In this document: piece by piece, positions 33,695 to 40,808 of the stretch
Layout of the letters: the number at the start of each line of letters is the position of its first letter
Position numbering within the stretch: the stretch's first letter is position 1
DNA from: DASUKM01 sp036278735
GTDB lineage: Bacteria; Acidobacteriota; Vicinamibacteria; Vicinamibacterales; 2-12-FULL-66-21
Length of the DNA: 40,808 nt
Assembly (NCBI GenBank): GCA_036278735.1
Contig: DASUKM010000052.1
Location: forward strand, 1 to 40,808
Reading direction: 5' to 3'
The notes under the pieces: generated by a model
Seen by the model: the letters and a program-made list of their open reading frames with translations, nothing else
Told to the model about the DNA's origin: nothing
Database searches by the model: none
Program-made: the position numbers and the translations under genes

Positions 33695-35938
33695 ATGGCC
33701 GACGTCCCGACTCTGCCGCCCGAGTTGTGCCGGAGCGTCGCCGCGCTCGCGCGGACTCTGGTCGCCGCCGCGCGCACGTGGGCGCTCTATCCACCGGATC
33801 ATCCGGCCGTCCGCGGCGCGATGGCGCGGCTCGGCGCCGCGATCGCCGGCGCGACCGGCGACCGTCCGCTGGCTCTCGGGATCACGCCCGACGATCTGCT
33901 GATCGACGGCATCGCCGTCGCCGGGGAAACCATCGTCGCCGAAGCCGCCTGGTGGCTGCACCAGCGCGATCTCGTGCAGATCACCTTTCTCGGCGACGCC
34001 GCGCCCGGCGTGCTGCAGCGCCTGCTCGCGCTGCTCGCGGAAGACCCCGCCGCGATGCGCGCCCGGGGCGGCCCCGCCAAGGCCTGGGCCGAGTCGGGGG
34101 ACGCCGCCGTCGTGCTCGAGCAGATCGACTTCGCGCGCGTGCTCGAGGATCGCGCCGTCGAACACCCGGCGCGCCGCAAGGACGATTTGTGGCGCGCGAT
34201 CGTCCGGGCGGTGCTCGACAAGCGCCGCGCGCTCGACGAAGCGGCGCAGGCGCGGCTGCTCGAAATCGCCCACGACGTCGTGGCCATCGGCGAACTCGCC
34301 CAGGACGTCATCGCCCCGCACTACTCGGCCGACGGCTCCCCGATGCTCACGTCCCAGGCCGCGGCCGTCGTCGCCGCGTACCGGCACCTGGCCGGCATCG
34401 TCGACGTGCTCGCGCCCGAGCGGCGCGACGAAGTCATCCAGAACCTGGCGGCAGCCACCGCCAACCTGGACCCGACGATCGTGCTCCAGATGCTCCACGG
34501 CGCGACGCAGGAGCCGGGGAGGTCGCCTGCAGACGGCACGACGCCGCCGCCGATTCTCGCCGGCGTCGTCAACGTGTTCGACGACCTCAAGGTCGCGCAG
34601 TTGCTGGCGACGACGCTGGCCATCGACGGCCAGGCGTCGGAACGGCTCGCGAGCGTCTTCGACACCATCGCGCCGGATGCCGAGCGGAAGCGCCGCGTGC
34701 TCACGCTGACGCAGTCGCTGCTGGGGGAGACGGACTTCGGCCGGCAGGATCGGTTCAAGGCCTTGTGGTCGTCGATGGAATCGCTGCTGCTGACGTACAA
34801 CGAGCGGCCGTTCGTGTCGGCGCAATACCGCGTCACGCTCGACACCATCGGCGCGCGCGCCGGCGCGATGGCCGGCGCGGAGCTGCCCGACGATCTCGCC
34901 GCGCTCGTCGGGACCCTCGACCAGGAGAACGTGCGCCGGTTGTCGATCGCGCTGCTGATCGACCTGCTCCGGCTCGAAACGGACCCGCAGCGGGCGCCGG
35001 ATCTGGCGCGGGACGTGGCCGCGCTTGCCGAGGACCTGCTGCTGGCCGGCGACTACGGGTCCGCGGCGACGGTGAGCGGCGCGCTCGCGGCACACGCGGC
35101 CGACCCCGCCTCCGTCGCCGCCGAGGCGTGCCGCGTCGCCATCGACGCCCTCGTCTCGACCGTCGCCTTCCACGAAGCCGCCGAGCTGCTCCCCGAGATG
35201 ACGCCGGAGGCCGCCGACGAGTTCGCGCAGGTCTGCGCTCACGTGGGACCGGCCGCCACCGAGGCGCTCCGCGACTACCTCGAAACCGAGGAGCTGACGC
35301 CTGCGCGCGCGCGCGCCACCGCGATCATCCGCGGGTACGAGAGCCGCGCCATCTCGCGCCTGTCGCCGCTGATGGCGTCGGAGCGCTGGGCGGCGCAGCG
35401 CAATGCCGCCGAACTGCTCGCGCTGATTGGCGCGCCCGAGGGGGTGCCGCTGCTGCAGCCGCTGCTGCGCGGCGCGGACCCCCGCGTGACGCGCGCCGCC
35501 GTCCGGGCGCTCGCCACGATTCGCGACCCGGCGGCCGCACGCGCCGTGCACACGGTTCTGCGCGCCGCCACCGGCGCACAGCGGCGCGCGGTCGTCGACG
35601 CGCTCGTCGCCGAGCGCGATGCGCGCGTGGTGCCCGTTCTGATCAGGATTCTGGAAGAGAGCGACCCGTTTGGGTCGGATCATCCCATCGTGCTCGACGC
35701 GCTTGCGGCGCTCGGCACCGTCGGCGACGACGAGGCCGTGCCGGTGCTGAGCACGATGATGCGGCGCCGCCGGCTGCTGGGACGGCGCAAGCTGCGCGCC
35801 GTGAAGCACGGCGCCGTGACGGCGCTGCGGACCATCGGCTCGCCGGAGGCGGCCGCGGCCCTGATCGAGGCCGAGCGGACCGGCGATCGCCTGCTGCGGC
35901 GGATCGCCAGACAGGCGCCGGCGGAGGCCCATGGCTGA
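33695..35938 (+). CDS. HEAT-repeat protein with shared LYxxxHP N-terminal module (first)
   Basis: 747 residues, no signal peptide or membrane segment. Residues about 10-120 form a module shared with the three genes downstream: Tyr32-x3-His36-Pro37 (ALYPPDHP), a beta-hairpin (DDLLIDG) and helices ending in LLALLAEDP. A middle region follows (about 120-530), with a RGGPAK..ESGD..IDFARVL segment matching the other HEAT protein. The last 200 residues are alpha-helical repeats (AAELLALIGAPEGVPLLQPLLRG, RAVRALATIRDPAAARAV) of HEAT/PBS-lyase type. Its stop overlaps the HD-GYP start by 8 nt. Likely a scaffold for that enzyme; function is inferred. Confidence 0.85.
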   Translation: MADVPTLPPELCRSVAALARTLVAAARTWALYPPDHPAVRGAMARLGAAIAGATGDRPLALGITPDDLLIDGIAVAGETIVAEAAWWLHQRDLVQITFLGDAAPGVLQRLLALLAEDPAAMRARGGPAKAWAESGDAAVVLEQIDFARVLEDRAVEHPARRKDDLWRAIVRAVLDKRRALDEAAQARLLEIAHDVVAIGELAQDVIAPHYSADGSPMLTSQAAAVVAAYRHLAGIVDVLAPERRDEVIQNLAAATANLDPTIVLQMLHGATQEPGRSPADGTTPPPILAGVVNVFDDLKVAQLLATTLAIDGQASERLASVFDTIAPDAERKRRVLTLTQSLLGETDFGRQDRFKALWSSMESLLLTYNERPFVSAQYRVTLDTIGARAGAMAGAELPDDLAALVGTLDQENVRRLSIALLIDLLRLETDPQRAPDLARDVAALAEDLLLAGDYGSAATVSGALAAHAADPASVAAEACRVAIDALVSTVAFHEAAELLPEMTPEAADEFAQVCAHVGPAATEALRDYLETEELTPARARATAIIRGYESRAISRLSPLMASERWAAQRNAAELLALIGAPEGVPLLQPLLRGADPRVTRAAVRALATIRDPAAARAVHTVLRAATGAQRRAVVDALVAERDARVVPVLIRILEESDPFGSDHPIVLDALAALGTVGDDEAVPVLSTMMRRRRLLGRRKLRAVKHGAVTALRTIGSPEAAAALIEAERTGDRLLRRIARQAPAEAHG

Positions 35939-37283
35939 CATCGGGCCGTACGACGATCTCGTGCGGCGGATGGCCGCCGCCACGCGCGGCGCGATGCTGT
36001 ATTCCGCGTCCCATCCGCTCGTCCGCCGCGGCGTCGATTCGCTCGCCGCGCTGTGCCAGACGATCCATCAGCGCAGCGACGCGATCGTGATCGGCCTCGT
36101 CGGCGACGACCTCGTCGTCAACGGGGAGCGGCTGCCGCGGTCGGCCGCCGCCCTCGTCGGCTTCGCCCGCGACCTGCGCGAGCGCGAGGTCGAGAAGATC
36201 ACCATCGCGCGCGGCGTCAACACCGAGGAATTGCGGACGGTCGTCTTCGAGCTGGCGGACCGCCGCTCGCCCCTGCCGCTGACGGCGCGGCTGGAGCAGA
36301 AAGGGGTGCGGCACGTCGCCATCGGCCGCATCAACCTCGAACAGGAGGCGCCCGGCACGCCCGGCATTGCCGCGGCCCGTCAGGTGTACGGGACGGCGGT
36401 GGCCACGGCCGAGCAGCTCTGGGACGCGGCCAAAGCGGGCGACAAGCCGGATCCCGGCGCGGCCCGGATGATCATCGAGAGCCTCGCCAAACTCGTCGGC
36501 CAGGACCGCACGTCGCTGCTCGCGTTGACCGCGATGAAGCGGTACGACAACTACACGTTCACCCACATGGTGAACGTCTCGGTGCTGGCGATGGCGCAGG
36601 CGCGCTCCCTCAATCTCCAGGGACCGCTGCTGCGCGAGTTCGGCTTCGCGGCCCTGATGCACGACATCGGGAAGGTGCACACGCCCCTCGAGGTGTTGAA
36701 CAAGCCGGACAAGCTGACGAAGGAGGAGTTCGGCCTGATGAAGCGCCACGTGATCGACGGCGCCCACATCCTGCGCCGCACGCCGGAAATGCCGGCGCTC
36801 GCACCGGTCGTGGCCTTCGAGCACCATCTCCGGCAGGACCTCTCCGGCTATCCCGAAGCGGTGGGCACCCGGGAGCTGAACCTGTGCACGCAGATCGTCA
36901 GCATCGCCGACGTGTACGACGCGTTGCGCAGCAAGCGCGTGTATCGCGACGGGCTGCCGAGCGACCGCATCCGCGAGGTGATGACGCAGAAGGACAGCCC
37001 GGCCTTCAACGGCCGCCTGCTCCGCCGCTTTATCAATCTGATCGGGCTGTTTCCGGTCGGCACGCTCGTGCGGCTGAACAACGGCGAGATCGGCGTCGTC
37101 GCGCACGAGCACCCGGCCGATCCGTTCCGGCCGCAGGTGAAGGTGGTCCGCGATCGCGACGGCGCGCCGATCGAGGCGCCGGTGCTGGTCAACACGTGGG
37201 AAGCCGGGCCCGACGCGCCGTCGGCGGTCGTCGAGGCCGTCGACCCCGAAGCGTCCGGCATCGACCCGCTGCAGTATCTCTGA
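35931..37283 (+). CDS. HD-GYP domain phosphodiesterase (first)
   Basis: 450 residues, cytoplasmic. The N-terminal module has Tyr24-x3-His28-Pro29 (MLYSASHP). The HD-GYP domain has all expected ligands: His212 (THMVN), His244-Asp245 with Lys248 (HDIGK), His273, His298-His299 (EHH), G306-Y307-P308, Asp327 (SIADVYD). Spacing equals that of the known HD-GYP PmGH with a constant shift of 22-23 residues; the position of its third-metal Glu (208) is Tyr, so a two-metal site is expected. The GYP loop reads DLSGYP rather than DGTGYP. A C-terminal SH3-like tail (VRLNNGEIGVVAHEHP) follows. ATG 35931 with GCGGAGG upstream, overlapping HEAT1. Confidence 0.93.
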   Translation: MADIGPYDDLVRRMAAATRGAMLYSASHPLVRRGVDSLAALCQTIHQRSDAIVIGLVGDDLVVNGERLPRSAAALVGFARDLREREVEKITIARGVNTEELRTVVFELADRRSPLPLTARLEQKGVRHVAIGRINLEQEAPGTPGIAAARQVYGTAVATAEQLWDAAKAGDKPDPGAARMIIESLAKLVGQDRTSLLALTAMKRYDNYTFTHMVNVSVLAMAQARSLNLQGPLLREFGFAALMHDIGKVHTPLEVLNKPDKLTKEEFGLMKRHVIDGAHILRRTPEMPALAPVVAFEHHLRQDLSGYPEAVGTRELNLCTQIVSIADVYDALRSKRVYRDGLPSDRIREVMTQKDSPAFNGRLLRRFINLIGLFPVGTLVRLNNGEIGVVAHEHPADPFRPQVKVVRDRDGAPIEAPVLVNTWEAGPDAPSAVVEAVDPEASGIDPLQYL

Positions 37284-37287
37284 ACCC

Positions 37288-39495
37288 ATGCCCGACACGA
37301 CGACAACGGCGCTCGATCCGGAAAGCACCGCCCGTCTGACGGACTTCGCGCGCACGTGCAAGGCGGCGGCGCGGGCCGTGTCGCTCTACCCTGGTGGCCA
37401 CCCGGCCATCGTGACGACGCTCGGCCGTCTCGCGCAGATCACCACCGCGTTGACCGAGTCGGGCCCGTTCACGCTGCAGGTGCGCCCCGGCACGCTGCAG
37501 ATCGACGAAGCCGCGCCCGTCAAGCCGGACGCCGCGGTCGCCGAGCTGGCGGAATTGCTGCGCCGGCAATTGATCGGGCGGCTCACGTTCAACAGCGGCG
37601 CGGACGCGGAGTCGTGGCGCACGCTGCTGATGCTGCTCGCGCGCCCGCCCGAGGAGGTGCGCGCCGACGGCGGGATCGCGCATCTGTGGGCCACGGCGGG
37701 CGGCCCGAGCGTGGAGATCCAGGAAATCGATTACGCCGAGGTGCTGCGCGAGCGGCAGGGGGACGCGGCGGCGCTCGATCGCATCATCGCGGCGGCGCTC
37801 GCCGGGCCGCAGGCGGAGCTGGACGACTCGGCGATGCGGACGCTGCTCGAGATCGTCGGCGATCCCGCGCGCCTCGAGGAGTTGATCGCGCGGCTGCAGG
37901 CCGACACCGCGGATCAGGGGGTCGACGTCCGCATGGCGGCCTTTCTCAGCCTGCTGCGGAACCTGACGGAATACGTCGGGCGCACGCAGCCGGACCGGCT
38001 CGAAGGCGTGCTGCGGCAGATGAGCCAGGCGGCCGGGCGCCTGACCGCCGACGGGATGCTCGACCTGCTCGCCCGCCGGACCAAGCCGGAAGCGATGGCC
38101 GGCTCAATCAACGTCGTCAGCGCGGTCATCGATCGGATGAGCGACAGCTCGGTCGCACAGTTCGTGTCGAGCGCGGTCATCAGCGAGCGCGGCGCGTCGG
38201 AGCGGCTCGCCCAGGCGTTCCAGGCGCTCGTGCCCGAGTACGATCGGCAGCGCCAGCTGCTCGCGCTCGCGGAAGCCGACGTCGAGGCGTCGCCGCTCGG
38301 GCAGGACGAATCCTTCGCCGAACTGTGGACCCGCGTCGAGACGATGCTGACCTCGTATTCCGATGCAAACTTCGTCTCGGATGCCTACGGGCGCGAGCTG
38401 TCGAACGCGCGCACGCGCGCCACGGAGGTCGAGGCCACCAACGACGACCCGCCCGAACGGATCGCCGCCTGGGTCGGCACGGTGAGCGACGGCGCGCTGC
38501 GCACGCTCGACCAGCAACTGCTCGTCGATCTGCTCTCGCTCGAGCAGGAGCCGGAGCGCTGGCGCGACATCGCCGAGACCGCCATCTCGCACGCGGAGGA
38601 TCTGGTCCGGGTCGGCTACTTCGACGCCGCGTGGTTCCTCGCCGAACAGGTGGCGAGCGAATCGGCGAAGGTGGCCGACCGCCAGCCGTACGCCTCGGCG
38701 GTCCTCGATCGCTTCGGCCGCGGCCCGATGATGAAGCAGGTCGCCCGGCACCTGCGCAACGCGGGCGACGAGGAGTACGAGCGGTTCGCGCGCCTGTGCC
38801 GCGCGATTGGCCCGGCCGTGATCGCGCCGCTCGCCGAGGTGCTCTCGTCCGAGCAGGACGCGCGCGCGCGGCGGCGGCTGCGCGACGTGCTCGTCGGCTT
38901 CGGCGCCGCGGGCCGCGAATCGGTGCAGCAATTGATGAACGCGCCGAACTGGGAAGTCCGCCGGACGGCCGCCTACCTGCTCCGCGAATTCGGCGGCACC
39001 GAGGGGCTCCGCGAACTCCAGCCGCTGCTGACCGACAACGAGCCGCTCGTCCAGCGCGAGGCCATCCAGGCGCTCGTCCTCAACGGCAGCGACGCCGCGG
39101 CGGATATTCTGATGGCGGCGCTCACGGCCACGACCGGCCGGCCGCGGCAGAGCCTCATGACGGAACTGGCCACGATGCGCGACGAGCGCGCCGGCCCCCT
39201 GTTCTGTTATCTGCTGCGGCACCTCGACCGCAAGGCGTTCCCCGCGGTGTACCTCGGGGCGATCGAGGCGCTCGGCGCCTTCGGCGGTCCCGACGCGGTC
39301 GAGGCGCTCAAGGAAGCGCTGCAGCACGGCGAGTTGTGGGCGCCGCTGCGCACCCGGCGCACGCGCGCGGCCGCCGCGCGCGCCCTGCGGAAGATCGGCA
39401 CGACCGCCGCGGTCGAGACGCTGCGCGAGGCGTCGAGCCGCGGCCCGCGCGGCGTCCGCTCCGCCGCGCGCGCCGAGCTGGCGCGACTCGGGTGA
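37288..39495 (+). CDS. HEAT-repeat protein with shared LYxxxHP N-terminal module (second)
   Basis: 735 residues, a paralogue of the protein at 33695-35938. The N-terminal module has Tyr34-x3-His38-Pro39 (SLYPGGHP) and ends with LLMLLARPP. Next comes the segment DGGIAHLWATAGG..EIDYAEVLRER, matching HEAT1. The middle region (about 230-500: GSINVVSAVIDRMSDSS, ASERLAQAFQALVP) also matches. The C-terminal 200 residues are HEAT-like (EVRRTAAYLLREFGGTEGLRELQPLLTDNEPLVQREAIQALV). Start ATG 37288 is 4 nt after the HD-GYP stop, so the genes are coupled. No membrane or export signal is seen. Confidence 0.85.
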   Translation: MPDTTTTALDPESTARLTDFARTCKAAARAVSLYPGGHPAIVTTLGRLAQITTALTESGPFTLQVRPGTLQIDEAAPVKPDAAVAELAELLRRQLIGRLTFNSGADAESWRTLLMLLARPPEEVRADGGIAHLWATAGGPSVEIQEIDYAEVLRERQGDAAALDRIIAAALAGPQAELDDSAMRTLLEIVGDPARLEELIARLQADTADQGVDVRMAAFLSLLRNLTEYVGRTQPDRLEGVLRQMSQAAGRLTADGMLDLLARRTKPEAMAGSINVVSAVIDRMSDSSVAQFVSSAVISERGASERLAQAFQALVPEYDRQRQLLALAEADVEASPLGQDESFAELWTRVETMLTSYSDANFVSDAYGRELSNARTRATEVEATNDDPPERIAAWVGTVSDGALRTLDQQLLVDLLSLEQEPERWRDIAETAISHAEDLVRVGYFDAAWFLAEQVASESAKVADRQPYASAVLDRFGRGPMMKQVARHLRNAGDEEYERFARLCRAIGPAVIAPLAEVLSSEQDARARRRLRDVLVGFGAAGRESVQQLMNAPNWEVRRTAAYLLREFGGTEGLRELQPLLTDNEPLVQREAIQALVLNGSDAAADILMAALTATTGRPRQSLMTELATMRDERAGPLFCYLLRHLDRKAFPAVYLGAIEALGAFGGPDAVEALKEALQHGELWAPLRTRRTRAAAARALRKIGTTAAVETLREASSRGPRGVRSAARAELARLG

Positions 39496-39496
39496 C

Positions 39497-39537
39497 GGCA
39501 GGCGTTAGGCGTTAGGCTTTGGGCTTTAGGCTTTAGG
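39497..39537. repeat. TTTAGGC / GTTAGGC heptamer array
   Basis: The only gap in the HEAT/HD-GYP operon consists of GGCGTTAGGCGTTAGGCTTTG-type heptamers and ends exactly at the ATG of the second HD-GYP gene, leaving no room for a Shine-Dalgarno. A relative is at 1430-1461. Confidence 0.85.
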
Positions 39538-40808
39538 ATGACTGATTCGCTCGCGCGCATGCCGTTGTACGAGGAACTGCTCCGCCGCCTGGCGTCGGGC
39601 ATCCGGGCGGCGCAGCTCTATGCGGCGGACCATCCGCTGCGCGCCCGCAACGTCGACGACCTGCTCGCCACGCTCCGGTCGCTGCACGGACAGACCCCGT
39701 CGGTGGTCGTCGGGATCGTCGGCGAGGAGATCGTCGTCGGCGACATCCCGATGTCGAAGATGAGCGGCGGGATGACGGAGCTCATCAGGCGGCTCAAGGA
39801 CAACGGCATCGAGCGGATCGCAGTCGAACGCGGCGTCGGGGGCGAGGAGCTGGTCGCGCTGATGCAGCAGCTGTCGCAACTGGGCGGCCGGAAGGAGCTG
39901 GACGCCGAGAAGGAGCTCTCGAGCGCGCACGTGCGCATCGGCCGCCTGAAGGCCGAAGACCGGCGCGACGACGGCATCGCGTCCGATCTGGCCGCGATCC
40001 GGCAGCTCTACTCCAACGCGGTGGCCGCTGCGGAGGTCGCCTGGGAGAGCGCCGTCGTCGAGGGCATGCCGGACGCCCCGGCCGCGCTCCAGACCGTCGA
40101 GGGGCTCGCCGAAGCGGTCACGCAGAACCGGACGGCGCTCGTCGCGCTGACCGCGATGCGCAACTACGACAACTACACCTTCACGCACATGGTGAACGTG
40201 TCGATCCTGACGATGGGCCAGGCCCGGGCGCTCGGGATCGACGGACGGCTGCTGCGCGAGTTCGGCCTCTCGGCCCTGATGCACGACATCGGCAAGGTCC
40301 GGACCCCGAAGGCGATCCTGAACAAGCCGGACAAGCTCACCGACGACGAGTTCGCGATCATGCGGCGGCACACCGTCGACGGCGCCGAGATCCTCCGGCG
40401 CACCCCGGAAATGCCGATCCTTGCGCCCGTCGTCGCCTTCGAGCATCATCTGCGCATCGACGGGACGGGCTACCCGTTCAACGTGACGCGTGCGAGCCTG
40501 AACGTCGCGACGATGCTGTGCAGCATTTCCGACGTGTACGACGCCATGCGGTCGCAGCGCGCCTATCAGCAGGCGTTCCCGACCGATCGGATTCTCGCAG
40601 TGCTGAAGCGGAACGACGGGTCGCAGTTCGACCAGCATCTGGTCAGGAGGTTCGTGCAGCTCCTCGGCATCTATCCCCCGGGCAACCTGGTGCGGCTGTC
40701 GACCGGCGAGGTCGCCGTGGTCGTGCGGGTGCACGCCCCCGACCCGTACCGGCCGCGCGTCAAAGTGCTGTTCAATCGCGACGGCGGGCGGCTCGAGCTG
40801 CCCTACGA
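39538..40808 (+). CDS. HD-GYP domain phosphodiesterase (second), cut by the window end
   Basis: The frame stays open to the last base, 423 residues without a stop; the C-terminus is missing. N-terminal module: Tyr28-x3-His32-Pro33 (QLYAADHP). HD-GYP ligands: His217 (THMVN), His249-Asp250 with Lys253 (HDIGK), His278, His303-His304 (EHH), G311-Y312-P313 in IDGTGYP, Asp332 (SISDVYD). The spacing is the same as in the first HD-GYP protein. The tail starts VRLSTGEVAVVVRVHAPDP. ATG 39538 is preferred; ATG 39559 (MPLYEELL) is possible, as neither has a Shine-Dalgarno. Confidence 0.9.
   Translation, partial: MTDSLARMPLYEELLRRLASGIRAAQLYAADHPLRARNVDDLLATLRSLHGQTPSVVVGIVGEEIVVGDIPMSKMSGGMTELIRRLKDNGIERIAVERGVGGEELVALMQQLSQLGGRKELDAEKELSSAHVRIGRLKAEDRRDDGIASDLAAIRQLYSNAVAAAEVAWESAVVEGMPDAPAALQTVEGLAEAVTQNRTALVALTAMRNYDNYTFTHMVNVSILTMGQARALGIDGRLLREFGLSALMHDIGKVRTPKAILNKPDKLTDDEFAIMRRHTVDGAEILRRTPEMPILAPVVAFEHHLRIDGTGYPFNVTRASLNVATMLCSISDVYDAMRSQRAYQQAFPTDRILAVLKRNDGSQFDQHLVRRFVQLLGIYPPGNLVRLSTGEVAVVVRVHAPDPYRPRVKVLFNRDGGRLELPY

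Overview
The window reads as GC-rich chromosomal DNA from a free-living Gram-negative bacterium, most likely an Acidobacteriota relative (Vicinamibacteria-like). This is inferred from the two large Oar-like TonB-dependent receptors with carboxypeptidase-regulatory N-termini, the heavy use of short word-like tandem repeats at gene junctions, and the general gene style. No rRNA, tRNA, phage, transposase or CRISPR array was seen. Taxonomy is inference only.

Layout. Positions 1-235 hold a 30-bp tandem repeat and a GC-rich element. 236-5790 (minus): a thiolase / isopropylmalate-type dehydrogenase / thiolase cluster, preceded by a polytopic membrane protein convergent with nothing obvious. 6053-13424 (plus): two paralogous outer-membrane receptors with a TPR protein between them. 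13796-33644 is a long minus-strand stretch: ALDH plus an orphan histidine kinase, a PilZ protein, a GGCT-fold protein coupled to an M28 peptidase, an uncharacterised anchored protein, two consecutive ABC exporters (ATPase-permease twice), an HD hydrolase, a coupled YjbQ/NUDIX/secreted-protein chain, TsaD, and a nucleoside-salvage operon read from 33644 downwards (pyrimidine phosphorylase, CNT nucleoside permease, purine nucleoside phosphorylase, cytidine deaminase, MtnA). 33695 to the window end (plus): an alternating HEAT / HD-GYP / HEAT / HD-GYP operon, the last gene cut by the window edge.

The most interesting system is that last operon. All four proteins begin with the same roughly 100-residue module carrying an L-Y-x3-H-P signature, although two continue as HEAT-repeat scaffolds and two as HD-GYP (c-di-GMP phosphodiesterase-type) enzymes with complete metal ligands. 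The operon starts from a 50-bp divergent promoter whose -10 boxes for the two directions overlap. A second notable observation is a 103-bp GC-rich element that seems to have inserted into an ATGA gene overlap of the ABC operon, leaving a 16-nt flanking direct repeat; a similar 103-bp element near the left end also sits between 16-nt direct repeats.

Junctions between genes carry at least eight distinct short-period repeat families, several of which supply stop codons, start regions or Shine-Dalgarno sequences of neighbouring genes.
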